Shown here one piece after another: positions 35,098-43,667 of a stretch of DNA of 64,000 bases (positions are counted from its first letter, which is position 1; every line of letters begins with the position of its first letter). The translations under genes and the position numbers were made by a program. The notes under the pieces were generated by a model. That model did not search any database. It saw only the letters and a program-made list of their open reading frames with translations, and was not told where the DNA came from. Source of the stretch: Marinifilum breve (GTDB taxonomy: Bacteria > Bacteroidota > Bacteroidia > Bacteroidales > Marinifilaceae). Location of the stretch: positions 124,001 to 188,000 of the forward strand of contig NZ_QFLI01000008.1 of NCBI RefSeq assembly GCF_003202155.1, in the 5' to 3' direction.

Positions 35098-36621
35098 ATG
35101 ATTACGAAGATTTCAAAAGTCCTCGTTGCGAATCGAGGAGAAATTGCTCTGCGCGTAATGAGATCGTGTAGAGAATTAGGGATTAAATCCGTTGCGGTAT
35201 ATTCCGATGTCGATAGAACATCAATGCACGTAAGATATGCCGATCAGGCATTTCATATTGGTCCCGCAGCATCTGCTGAAAGTTACCTGAACATTGAAAA
35301 AATTATTGAAGTAGCTAAACAATCCAAAGCGGATGCCATCCATCCCGGCTACGGATTTTTAAGTGAAAATGCAGAGTTCTCGAAAAGATGCCAGGAAGAA
35401 GGCATCATATTCATTGGGCCCACACCCGAAGTAATATCAACAATGGGTGATAAAATTACCGCTCGACAAACCATGATAGATGGAGGAGTTCCTGTTGTTC
35501 CTGGTACAAAGGAGAATCTTGATGATGATGAAACCGCCCTTAAAGTGATCCGAGAAATAGGACTTCCTGTAATGATTAAAGCTTCTGCTGGTGGTGGTGG
35601 AAAAGGAATGCGAATGGTTGATAAGGAAGAAAATATCCTTAGTGCATTAAGAGCTGCCAAATCCGAAGCCAGATCTGCATTTGGAGATGATTCCGTTTAT
35701 GTGGAAAAATACATTTCCTCTCCTCATCATATCGAGTTTCAAATTTTGGGTGATCAGCATGGAAATGTAATTCATCTGTGCGAACGTGAATGTTCCGTTC
35801 AACGTCGTCACCAAAAAGTTGTAGAGGAAACCCCTTCTCCAATGATGACTCCTGAACTTCGCAATAAAATGGGTGAAGCTGCCGTAGCAGCCGCTAAAGC
35901 TGTAGATTATTATGGTGCCGGAACCATCGAATTCCTTGCTGATAATGATCACAATTTCTACTTCCTGGAGATGAATACTCGTTTACAAGTAGAACATCCA
36001 ATTACGGAAAGAACTACGGGATACGACCTTGTCAAACAGCAAATTCTGATTGCTGAAGGACAAAAGCTAGATATCAAACAAGAGGAAGTTTTTCAGTTTG
36101 GACACGCAATCGAATGCAGAATTTATGCAGAAGATACCGACAATAACTTTATGCCAAGTCCAGGTTTAATTACACACATTACCGAACCAATGGGCTTAGG
36201 AGTTAGAACTGACGGATATGTTTATGAAGGTTATGAAATACCTATTCATTACGATCCAATGATCTCCAAATTAATCATTTGGGCCCGTACTCGCGAAGAA
36301 GCTATTGAAAGAATGCGTCGTGCCCTATACGAATACAAAATTACTGGGGTGAAAACCTCAATCAAATTCCTGGAAAGAATCATGGATTGCCGTGATTTTA
36401 GAGAAGGAACTTACGATACCCACTTTATTCAGAACAATGAAGAATTTTTGCTAGCTGATGATGAAGCCAAGCAACAATTCGAAGATCTGGCCATAGTTAC
36501 TGCCTTTTTAGATTATCATCACAAATTAAAGAATGCTCAAGTAGGACAAGAAGATTCTAAGTCTAGTCGATGGAAAGATTTCGGTAGACGAAGAAGTGTT
36601 TACAGAGCAAGTGAAAATTAA
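35098..36621 (+). CDS. Biotin carboxylase subunit of propionyl/acetyl-CoA carboxylase
   Basis: A 507-residue ATP-grasp enzyme that carboxylates biotin with bicarbonate and ATP. The N-domain VLVANRGEIALRVMRSCRELG, the ATP loop KASAGGGGKGMRMV, the EKYISSPHHIEFQILGD segment and the catalytic EMNTRLQVEHPITE block are all present. It is about 50 residues longer than E. coli AccC, with a charged C-terminal tail ending GRRRSVYRASEN. It is first in an operon with a biotin carrier and a carboxyltransferase, so propionyl-CoA (or acetyl-CoA) carboxylation is likely. The propionyl-CoA reading rests on similarity of the third gene to PccB/MmdA. Confidence 0.92.
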   Translation: MITKISKVLVANRGEIALRVMRSCRELGIKSVAVYSDVDRTSMHVRYADQAFHIGPAASAESYLNIEKIIEVAKQSKADAIHPGYGFLSENAEFSKRCQEEGIIFIGPTPEVISTMGDKITARQTMIDGGVPVVPGTKENLDDDETALKVIREIGLPVMIKASAGGGGKGMRMVDKEENILSALRAAKSEARSAFGDDSVYVEKYISSPHHIEFQILGDQHGNVIHLCERECSVQRRHQKVVEETPSPMMTPELRNKMGEAAVAAAKAVDYYGAGTIEFLADNDHNFYFLEMNTRLQVEHPITERTTGYDLVKQQILIAEGQKLDIKQEEVFQFGHAIECRIYAEDTDNNFMPSPGLITHITEPMGLGVRTDGYVYEGYEIPIHYDPMISKLIIWARTREEAIERMRRALYEYKITGVKTSIKFLERIMDCRDFREGTYDTHFIQNNEEFLLADDEAKQQFEDLAIVTAFLDYHHKLKNAQVGQEDSKSSRWKDFGRRRSVYRASEN

Positions 36622-36647
36622 AATGGTTCAACTTAAAAAAAATAATT

Positions 36648-37157
36648 ATGGCACTAGAAATTAAATTAGATGACCGAGTTGCTAAGGTTGAACTTCTTGC
36701 TGAAGATGGCAACCATATTAAAATCATAGTGGACGACAGAGAGTATGATTTAGACATGCAACAGGTTGAAAGTGGAGTTTACTCCGTAATGTACAAAGGG
36801 CGTTCGTTCAATGTTGAGTTAATTGAAAATGGAACACCTAAAAAATACACTGTCAACACATTTTATCACTCATACGATGCAGAAATTATTGATGCTGAAA
36901 CAAAGTATTTGCAAGCAAGGAATGCTGGCGATCTTGAAACAGCAGAAAGTACTATATCATCACCTATGCCTGGAAAGGTTGTTAAAATACCTGTTGAACT
37001 TGGCGCAGAGGTGAAAAAAGGAGATACTGTAATCATTATTTCTGCTATGAAAATGGAAAGCGAATACAAAGCAATGAAAGATGGAGTTGTGAAAGAAATC
37101 TTTGTAAAAGAAGATGACACCATTGATGGAAATCAACCTCTTGTATACATTGATTAA
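36648..37157 (+). CDS. Biotin carboxyl carrier protein of the acyl-CoA carboxylase
   Basis: A 169-residue protein. The C-terminal carrier fold (about 95-169) begins SSPMPGKVVKIPV and bears the biotin lysine K135 in SAMKMESEYK. The N-terminal 90 residues form a beta-rich domain (KIIVDDREYDLDMQQ) like the linker domain found in long acyl-CoA carboxylase alpha chains; here it is a separate polypeptide. It lies 26 bases after the biotin carboxylase and 56 bases before the carboxyltransferase. Confidence 0.9.
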   Translation: MALEIKLDDRVAKVELLAEDGNHIKIIVDDREYDLDMQQVESGVYSVMYKGRSFNVELIENGTPKKYTVNTFYHSYDAEIIDAETKYLQARNAGDLETAESTISSPMPGKVVKIPVELGAEVKKGDTVIIISAMKMESEYKAMKDGVVKEIFVKEDDTIDGNQPLVYID

Positions 37158-37213
37158 ATCAAATTGCATCACAATTTGAAATTCGCAATTAATAATTTGT
37201 AATAAAATAAAAC

Positions 37214-38749
37214 ATGTTGACATTAGAAGATAAAATCAAAAAGTTTGAAGAACTAAATAAATCTGCTGAACTTGGCGGTGGACAAGAAAGAATTGACAAA
37301 CACCATGCAGCTGGAAAAAAGACGGCTCGAGAAAGAATCAATGACTTACTTGACCCTGAAACATTTGTTGAAGTTGATAAGATGGTAACTCACAGATCAA
37401 CAGATTTTGGAATGGAAAAAAACAAAATTCTGGGTGATGGTGTTGTTTGTGGATATGGAAAAGTAGATAGTCGTTTGGTATACGTATTTGCACAAGATTT
37501 TACGGTTTTTGGTGGTTCGCTAAGTAGAGCCAATGCCGATAAGATTGTAAAAATCACCAAATTGGCAATGAAAATGGGAGCTCCAATCATTGGATTAAAT
37601 GATTCTGGTGGAGCAAGAATTCAAGAGGGGGTTCAAAGTTTGGCTGGTTATGCCGATATATTCTACCAGAATGTTCGTGGTTCAGGTGTAATTCCCCAAA
37701 TTTCTGCAATTATGGGCCCTTGTGCTGGTGGTGCAGTGTACTCTCCTGCCCTTACCGATTTCATTATGATGGTAAAGGATACAAGCTACATGTTTGTAAC
37801 TGGTCCGGATGTTATTAAAACTGTTACTCATGAAGAAGTAACAAAAGAAGAACTTGGTGGAGCTCTTACCCACAATTCGAAAAGTGGTGTGGCTCATTTT
37901 ACCGCAGACAACGATGAACAAGCCATGATGATGCTAAGAGAATTGATTAGCTTCTTGCCATCAAATAATATGGAAGATCCTCCGGTAAAACCTTGTACTG
38001 ATAACATTCACCGTGAAGATGAAAAACTTCAGACTATCGTTCCTGCCGATCCGAACAAACCATATGACATCAAAGAAATTATTGAAACTGTTGTTGATGA
38101 TCACAATTTCTTTGAAGTGATGCCATTGTATGCTCAGAATATAACCATAGGCTTTGCAAGATTAGCGGGTAAACCAGTTGGTATAGTCGCAAACAATCCT
38201 GCAAATATGGCTGGTGTTTTGGACATTAATAGTTCGACTAAAGCGGCTCGCTTTGTTCGTTTCTGCGATGCCTTTAATATTCCACTGGTAACTTTTGTAG
38301 ATGTTCCTGGCTTCCTACCTGGAACAGCACAAGAATATGGTGGTATTATAAAACATGGCGCTAAACTTCTTTATGCTTTTGCCGAAGCAACAGTACCTAA
38401 GATCACATTAATTACCCGTAAGGCTTATGGTGGTGCTTACGATGTAATGGCATCGAAACACATTGGTGCCGATATTAATTACTCGTTCCCAACTGGAGAA
38501 ATTGCGGTAATGGGTGCCGAAGGGGCGGTAAATATTATGCACAAAGGATTAACTGATTCTGAACGTGCTGATGCGATTGAAGATTACAGAGATAAATTTG
38601 CCCATCCATATAAAGCGGCGGAATTGGGTTATATCGATGAAGTAATTCAACCAAAAGAAAGTAGATATAAACTAATTCAGGCTTTGGAAATGTGCGCCAA
38701 TAAGAGCGAGCAAAATCCTCCTAAAAAACATGGAAACATTCCTTTATAG
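37214..38749 (+). CDS. pccB: Acyl-CoA carboxylase carboxyltransferase subunit (propionyl-CoA carboxylase beta type)
   Basis: A 511-residue carboxyltransferase. Both oxyanion-hole motif pairs are present: [12 protein letters not shown] with [13 protein letters not shown], and [15 protein letters not shown] with [11 protein letters not shown]. It is highly similar along its whole length to MmdA at 4773-6329, down to the C-terminal [10 protein letters not shown] against [10 protein letters not shown]. It completes a three-gene carboxylase unit and is followed by a terminator. Propionyl-CoA is the best-guess substrate, but acetyl-CoA or dual use is possible. Confidence 0.92.
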   Translation: MLTLEDKIKKFEELNKSAELGGGQERIDKHHAAGKKTARERINDLLDPETFVEVDKMVTHRSTDFGMEKNKILGDGVVCGYGKVDSRLVYVFAQDFTVFGGSLSRANADKIVKITKLAMKMGAPIIGLNDSGGARIQEGVQSLAGYADIFYQNVRGSGVIPQISAIMGPCAGGAVYSPALTDFIMMVKDTSYMFVTGPDVIKTVTHEEVTKEELGGALTHNSKSGVAHFTADNDEQAMMMLRELISFLPSNNMEDPPVKPCTDNIHREDEKLQTIVPADPNKPYDIKEIIETVVDDHNFFEVMPLYAQNITIGFARLAGKPVGIVANNPANMAGVLDINSSTKAARFVRFCDAFNIPLVTFVDVPGFLPGTAQEYGGIIKHGAKLLYAFAEATVPKITLITRKAYGGAYDVMASKHIGADINYSFPTGEIAVMGAEGAVNIMHKGLTDSERADAIEDYRDKFAHPYKAAELGYIDEVIQPKESRYKLIQALEMCANKSEQNPPKKHGNIPL

Positions 38750-38767
38750 ATAAAGATTAAATACAAA

Positions 38768-38802
38768 AGAAGCATGGCTTTCAAGTCATGCTTCTTTTTT
38801 TA
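38768..38802 (+). terminator. Terminator of the acyl-CoA carboxylase operon
   Basis: AGAAGCATG / CATGCTTCT stem extended by G-T and CTT/AAG pairs, then T7. Confidence 0.9.
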
Positions 38803-38814
38803 TGCTGTCTTTTT

Positions 38815-39897
38815 TTAGAATCGATAACCAGCTATCTGAATATCTTTTAAAGTCTTAATTGGTTTGTTGGGTTTTAATTGCTTCGACAAAAACTTATAAA
38901 TCTTTACGCGAATTTCTTTTGCCTTCTTTGTATCCATTCTATCAAATGAATGCCCCCCTGGTACTGCTTGATAAATTTCATACTCGAATGTTTTTCCATC
39001 CGCTTTAAGCGATTTGATTAAATGCTCTACCTCCAATACATTTACATCATCATCATTGGTATTGGTATGAATTAATAAGGGTGTATTCTGAAACTTATGA
39101 GTATTCCAGGCTGGTGATCGTCTGCGATATTCAGCCAAATTATCATTGGCTGTTTTGCCAATATGGTATTCTGCCGAATACAAATCACGATAAGATTGAG
39201 TCATGTACCCCATTCGTGCAACCAAATCGCTTACAGGAACTCCTGCAAATCCAACTTTGTAATCCTTTGGGTGATTAAACAGATTAAAGAGCGTAATCAT
39301 TCCTCCATGGCTCCACCCCATAATTCCTACTCTGTTTCCATCAACAAAATCGTAATTCTCAATCATGTAATTGCGACTGGCATAAACATCTTCATTCTCT
39401 AATCCACCGTAATCTATTTTCTCGTAATGGCCTTTACCGTATCCTGTACTGCCGCGATACTCTGCAGCAACAACAATATATTCCTGAGCAATTAACTCAC
39501 GAACAATATGAGTGTAATAGGTTGTAAAATCGCCATGTACACCACCATGTGGCAATACCATAAGCGGATATTTCTTATTCACATCTAAGTTTTTTGGAAA
39601 AAAGGCATAGGTCCAAAACTTTACAGGATTACCTGCCCCTTTTGCCGTTGGATTTTTCTCTTTCCACTTTGGTGGTCCGTAAATGTATAATTTATCGACA
39701 TGAGCTACATCTCCTACTCTCTCGAACCAAATGATATCATCTACCATTTTTTGAAGACGATCCAATCGGTGATCTAAATTTTCATTGTAATTCTTAAGCT
39801 CTTCAATCTCACTTTTAATTTCCTGAGATTGAGAAAATCCTGAAAGCGAAAGGAGACCTATGAAGAGAGTGGCTAGGCTGTGTTTTAGTTTTATCAT
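38815..39897 (-). CDS. Exported prolyl-oligopeptidase-family (S9) alpha/beta hydrolase
   Basis: A 360-residue protein with a signal peptide (1-22, ending GFSQ), a short helical coiled-coil segment (about 25-50), then the S9 catalytic domain. The nucleophile motif is GWSHGG, the Asp is likely in the HTNTNDDDVN segment and the His is in GGHSFD. The usual N-terminal beta-propeller of prolyl oligopeptidases is absent, so it is a stand-alone hydrolase domain acting in the periplasm. Substrate (peptide or ester) is unknown. It is monocistronic, with the carboxylase operon terminator just beyond its end. Confidence 0.85.
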   Translation of the reverse strand: MIKLKHSLATLFIGLLSLSGFSQSQEIKSEIEELKNYNENLDHRLDRLQKMVDDIIWFERVGDVAHVDKLYIYGPPKWKEKNPTAKGAGNPVKFWTYAFFPKNLDVNKKYPLMVLPHGGVHGDFTTYYTHIVRELIAQEYIVVAAEYRGSTGYGKGHYEKIDYGGLENEDVYASRNYMIENYDFVDGNRVGIMGWSHGGMITLFNLFNHPKDYKVGFAGVPVSDLVARMGYMTQSYRDLYSAEYHIGKTANDNLAEYRRRSPAWNTHKFQNTPLLIHTNTNDDDVNVLEVEHLIKSLKADGKTFEYEIYQAVPGGHSFDRMDTKKAKEIRVKIYKFLSKQLKPNKPIKTLKDIQIAGYRF

Positions 39898-40110
39898 GTT
39901 TTGAGTTTATTGGTTAGTTGTTTAATCGAAAGGACTAATTTATAAATTATGGATCAAGTATTAGCTTTTAATCTCAAAATATTACGGTGCGCTGCACCTC
40001 ATTCTTAATACAATGAATCGACCTATAAATATATAGGTGCTCTGCACCTTTTAAAAACATTCAATACCCTTCTATAAGATTAAGATACCCTGTTCCAAAT
40101 ATAAATAATC

Positions 40111-40185
40111 ATGCAAATCAAGCAACAGAGTTGCGCTATATTTATAGCCAATAATAATTGTGGAAAGCCATGTGCACAGCACCGT
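40111..40185. repeat. 75-bp direct repeat, copy 1
   Basis: Contains GCAACAGAGTTGC (stem GCAAC/GTTGC), CTATATTTATAG and GTGCACAGCAC. It matches copy 2 base for base at all but about eight positions, with no gap. Confidence 0.85.
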
Positions 40186-40313
40186 TTTATTATAGGATAA
40201 TTAAATTCCCAAGCCAAATTCTTACCCAAATTGCGGATCAAAACCAATCGCAACCACTATACTTTAATATATCCCAAAAGAAAAGATTAAGGTATTCCCT
40301 ACCATATTCATTC

Positions 40314-40388
40314 ATGTAAATCAAGCAACAGAGTTGCACTATATTTATAGCCAGTAATAATTGTGGGAAGCTAGGTGCAGAGCACCGT
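40314..40388. repeat. 75-bp direct repeat, copy 2
   Basis: The same module as 40111-40185, displaced by 203 bases; it ends in the palindrome AGGTGCAGAGCACC. Confidence 0.85.
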
Positions 40389-40402
40389 AATATTTCCGGA
40401 TT

Positions 40403-41725
40403 CTACTTCAACTCCAAGCTAAATATCTTGGTCGTTTCTTGGGTAATTTTAAATCGATCATCCAAACGATGGCCAACAACCCAGGCAATTCTATCGCCAG
40501 AAATCAATAACCAGGTATTTTCCTTATCCTGTAACGAAAACTTTTGATCGATAAAGAAATCCGAAATCTTCTTGTTTCCCTTCATGCCTATCGGACGGAA
40601 ACTATCTCCTTTTTGCCATTTACGCAGCTTAAGTGGAAACTTCAACTTACTGGCATCTAAACATGCAATTTCCGGATTGGTTGGGAATTTAAAGTTTGGT
40701 GTTCTATCAATAAAAGATGCTTCCATTTCTATTGGGAACTCAATTAAACCTGATTTTTCCTCCAACAAATATTCGTTGGAATCATATTCTTCCAGTTCAG
40801 ATAAAATCAAATACTTTCTGTCTCTTAAAATCTGGTGTGTGGATGAAAAGAACCTTTTACCAGAAATAGAATCTAAAGATTTGGCAATCATTCTTACATC
40901 ACGATGGTGAAATCCGTAAGGAGATAATATTTCGAACAAATGAGATGATGGAGAAGGCAATTCTTGCAATCGAGCAATGGAAATTAACAGCTGGTTCTCC
41001 CTCTGAAATACCAAATGCAAGCGATTCTCTTCAATTACATCATTGTAAATCTGTTCAACCTCTTTAAATCGTTGAACATTTTCGCTCATGGTTTTTCTGA
41101 TGGCTGGATTAATCTGTTCCAAAACCGGAATCACCTGATGGCGAATTTTATTCCTTACAAAGTCGGTTGCACGGTTGGTTGAATCTTCGCGATAATTTAA
41201 ACCTTCGCTCTCGGCAAACTCTTCCAACTCTTTTCGGGTGAAAGGAAGGAGTGGTCGAATAATCTTACCCAATTTGGATTTGATTCCTGTTAAGCCATGA
41301 ATTCCAGTGCCTCTTACCAGGTTAATTAATACAGTTTCTGCAACATCATCGGCATGATGACCAACGGCAATGTATTGATAATTCTCTAATTCCAGAATTT
41401 GATTGAACCACTCGTACCTCAATTCCCGAGCTGCCATTTCAATAGAAAGTTTATTGCTTTCAGCGTAAGCTTTGGTATCAAAATCTTTAGAATAAAAAGG
41501 AAGATTGTATTGCTTGGCCAGATTTTTAACAAATTCAAAATCCCCATCCGACTCATCGCCTCGTAAATGAAAATTGCAATGTGCAATGGCGCAGTTTACT
41601 TCCATTTTTAATAGCATCTGAAGCAAAACAACAGAATCGATTCCTCCGCTTACCGCAACCAAAATTTTTTCATCACGATAAAACAGATTTTCTTCTTCTA
41701 CAAAGCGAACTAACTTACGAAACAC
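40403..41725 (-). CDS. tilS: tRNA(Ile)-lysidine synthetase
   Basis: A 440-residue cytoplasmic enzyme that adds lysine to C34 of tRNA-Ile(CAU), changing its decoding from AUG to AUA. The PP-loop ATP motif SGGIDS is at residues 26-31, followed by IAHCNFHLRGDESDGD and GHHADDVAETVLINLVRGTG, both typical of TilS. The C-terminal part (about 370-440, KWQKGDSFRPIGMKGNKKISDF) is the tRNA-binding domain. The length is normal. It lies about 100 bases downstream of pabB on the same strand, with a short AT-only tandem repeat between. Confidence 0.95.
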   Translation of the reverse strand: MFRKLVRFVEEENLFYRDEKILVAVSGGIDSVVLLQMLLKMEVNCAIAHCNFHLRGDESDGDFEFVKNLAKQYNLPFYSKDFDTKAYAESNKLSIEMAARELRYEWFNQILELENYQYIAVGHHADDVAETVLINLVRGTGIHGLTGIKSKLGKIIRPLLPFTRKELEEFAESEGLNYREDSTNRATDFVRNKIRHQVIPVLEQINPAIRKTMSENVQRFKEVEQIYNDVIEENRLHLVFQRENQLLISIARLQELPSPSSHLFEILSPYGFHHRDVRMIAKSLDSISGKRFFSSTHQILRDRKYLILSELEEYDSNEYLLEEKSGLIEFPIEMEASFIDRTPNFKFPTNPEIACLDASKLKFPLKLRKWQKGDSFRPIGMKGNKKISDFFIDQKFSLQDKENTWLLISGDRIAWVVGHRLDDRFKITQETTKIFSLELK

Positions 41726-41738
41726 GGTATCAATTGGT

Positions 41739-41765
41739 AATTAATAATTAATAATTAATAATGAG
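41739..41765. repeat. Simple repeat of TAATTAA units between tilS and pabB
   Basis: Three to four tandem 7-base units of TAATTAA type. This is a low-complexity tract with no assigned role. Confidence 0.6.
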
Positions 41766-41826
41766 TAATGTGAAAATGAATATCTTATATAATACATTCA
41801 ACTTAACACATTAATTTTTTCTCTCC

Positions 41827-43140
41827 CTACTCGTTTTTTAAAACTTTCATGATGGCTTTGGCTTTTAACATGCACTCTTCGTACTCTTTCTCGGCCTCGG
41901 CCTGCATGGTAATGGCTCCGCCAACCATAAACGAAAGATAATGATTTCTTGCATTATAAAGTATGCTGCGGATTACCACATTAAAATCAAAATCGCCTTC
42001 AGGTGTAATGTATCCAATAGCTCCAGAAAACAATCCTCTTTTGCTTGTTTCATACTTTTCAATCAGTTTCATGGCACGAACCTTAGGAGCACCGGTCATC
42101 GATCCCATTGGAAAACATTGGCGAATGGCTTCTATAAAGTGTACCCCTTCTTTAAGCTCCGAAACAACGGTGGAAATCATTTGATGCACCTGCGGAAAAG
42201 AATAAATCCCACACAACTCCTCTACGATTACCGATCCTTTTTCTGCAGTTCTCGATAAGTCGTTTCTTACCAAATCTACAATCATGATGTTCTCTGCTCT
42301 CTCCTTTGGATCATTGAACAAGATCTCCTTAATTTGCTTGTCTTCGGCTTCGTTTGCTCCTCGCTTAGCTGTTCCTTTTATGGGTTGAGAAATGATTTTC
42401 TTTCCAACCTTCTTGATAAATCGCTCTGGACTGGCCGACAACAAATACTGCTCGCCCATTTGGTAAAAGCCCGAATAAGGAGTAGGTGAAACTTCGGTTA
42501 GTTTCTGATAGGTGCCACGAGGCTTAATGTAGCAATCTTCGGCATAAAATTCCTGACAGAAATTCACCTCGTAGATATCTCCTCTTCGAATATGATCTTT
42601 CAGTCGATTAACAGCCATCAAATACTCATCACGAGAGATTCTGGAATGAATTAGATTTACAGAAATAGACTTTTCGCTAGGCAATTCCATATCTTGAAGA
42701 TTTTGAACCAAAGAAAGCACCTCATCTTCTGTAAATTCCTCATCGTAATAATGCACAATCAGCGTATCTGCATCCAAAAGGAAGACCCAACGTGGTCGGA
42801 AAAAGTTCATTTCCGGAAAATCCAATCCATCATGATTTTCAGACTTTAGCTCTTCAATCTCATTCTTTAAATCATAGCCCAAATAACCAAACCACCAATC
42901 ATTCGATTTTTCAATGCTCTCTTTCAAATGATGAAAACAATCCTGTTTGGGTTCAATAATCTGAAGCGCATCAATACCAGCAACCAATTCGTAGGTATTG
43001 TATTCGGCCTTCGAATTTACTTTCTGATTCACCTCATGACTATCGAGTATACTAACATACTCGAACTTCTTGCTCCAAAATAGAAGCTGGTACTTAAACC
43101 TGCTTGGATTATTGATATGAAATGTAAGCTGTTTTCGCAT
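41827..43140 (-). CDS. pabB: Aminodeoxychorismate synthase component I
   Basis: A 437-residue chorismate-binding enzyme that makes 4-amino-4-deoxychorismate for folate, using ammonia from a PabA glutaminase not in this window. The C-terminal catalytic domain shows SRDEYLMAVNRLKDHIRRGD, QPIKGTAKRG, IMIVDLVRNDL, PMGSMTGAPKVRAM and GLFSGAIGYI, all family hallmarks. The assignment as PabB and not TrpE rests on the PIKGT motif (the Lys is the PabB-type residue) and the lack of trp neighbours. A -7 box ends only five bases before the ATG, so the mRNA may be leaderless or the true start lies further in. Confidence 0.88.
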   Translation of the reverse strand: MRKQLTFHINNPSRFKYQLLFWSKKFEYVSILDSHEVNQKVNSKAEYNTYELVAGIDALQIIEPKQDCFHHLKESIEKSNDWWFGYLGYDLKNEIEELKSENHDGLDFPEMNFFRPRWVFLLDADTLIVHYYDEEFTEDEVLSLVQNLQDMELPSEKSISVNLIHSRISRDEYLMAVNRLKDHIRRGDIYEVNFCQEFYAEDCYIKPRGTYQKLTEVSPTPYSGFYQMGEQYLLSASPERFIKKVGKKIISQPIKGTAKRGANEAEDKQIKEILFNDPKERAENIMIVDLVRNDLSRTAEKGSVIVEELCGIYSFPQVHQMISTVVSELKEGVHFIEAIRQCFPMGSMTGAPKVRAMKLIEKYETSKRGLFSGAIGYITPEGDFDFNVVIRSILYNARNHYLSFMVGGAITMQAEAEKEYEECMLKAKAIMKVLKNE

Positions 43141-43144
43141 GCCG

Positions 43145-43152
43145 CAAATTTA
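43145..43152 (-). promoter_or_regulatory. Putative -7 box of pabB
   Basis: TAAATTTG on the minus strand, followed by C, is a full match to TAnnTTTG, but it sits directly against the annotated ATG. Confidence 0.45.
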
Positions 43153-43275
43153 GGTAAAAGATGCGTAGAATTGCTTTCCCTCCCTAATATAGATGCATTT
43201 TACCAAGCTAATATGAAATCAGAATTAATTGTTTGAGACTATTAGATTAAAAGTTAGGATGCTACATATTTGATA

Positions 43276-43597
43276 GTTGTTGGCGATAGGATTTACCGGT
43301 AAATGTATTCATCATTCATTGTCGGCGATATGATTTACGGATAAATGCAGTACTTTTTTCAGCAAATGATAAGATTTACCCGTAAATGTGCAACTTGTTG
43401 GTTGTTGACGATAGGATTTACCGGTAAATGTATTCATCATTCATTGTCGGCGATATGATTTACGGATAAATGCAATACTTTTTTCGGCAAATGATAAGAT
43501 TTACCCATAAATGTGCTACTTTTTTGTTGTTGATGATAGGATTTATCGGTAAATGTATTCATCATTCATTGTCGGCGATATGATTTACGGGTAAACG
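43276..43597. repeat. Phased palindromic repeat array, 41-42 bp monomer in a 125-bp higher-order unit
   Basis: Eight copies of GATTTAC-x3-TAAATG (best copy holds the palindrome ATTTACCGGTAAAT) begin at 43290, 43332, 43373, 43415, 43457, 43498, 43540 and 43582, spaced 42, 41, 42, 42, 41, 42 and 42 bases. Three monomers with different linkers form a 125-base unit present 2.6 times (starts 43276, 43401, 43526). A CGATA-type block precedes most cores. The array fills most of the 527-bp gap upstream of pabB. The 125-base unit is not a multiple of three, which argues against coding use. Confidence 0.92.
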
Positions 43598-43667
43598 AAT
43601 CAACTTCTTTCAATAATGAACTGATCTAAAATTGATAGATTTATTTCATATGCAAAAACTAAGGCTA

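Larger units (their letters stand above)
39977..40395. repeat. REP/MITE-like palindrome cluster bounded by 23-bp inverted repeats
   Basis: The ends (39977-39999 and 40373-40395) are inverted copies of a 23-base sequence with one mismatch; each holds a GGTGC-3-GCACC palindrome. Inside is another such palindrome near 40036-40048, next to a CTATAAATATATAG palindrome, and two direct copies of a 75-base module. No transposase is inside. The 419-bp block fills the gap between the S9 hydrolase and tilS genes. It looks like the REP-type intergenic elements spread by IS200/RAYT-like tyrosine transposases in Bacteroidota, but the mobilising enzyme is not in the window. Confidence 0.75.

Noticed and set aside
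43276-43597. Origin-type iterons or parS sites
   Set aside because: No DnaA boxes, rep, or par genes nearby, and the palindrome does not match the usual ParB site (GTTCCACGTGGAAC-like).
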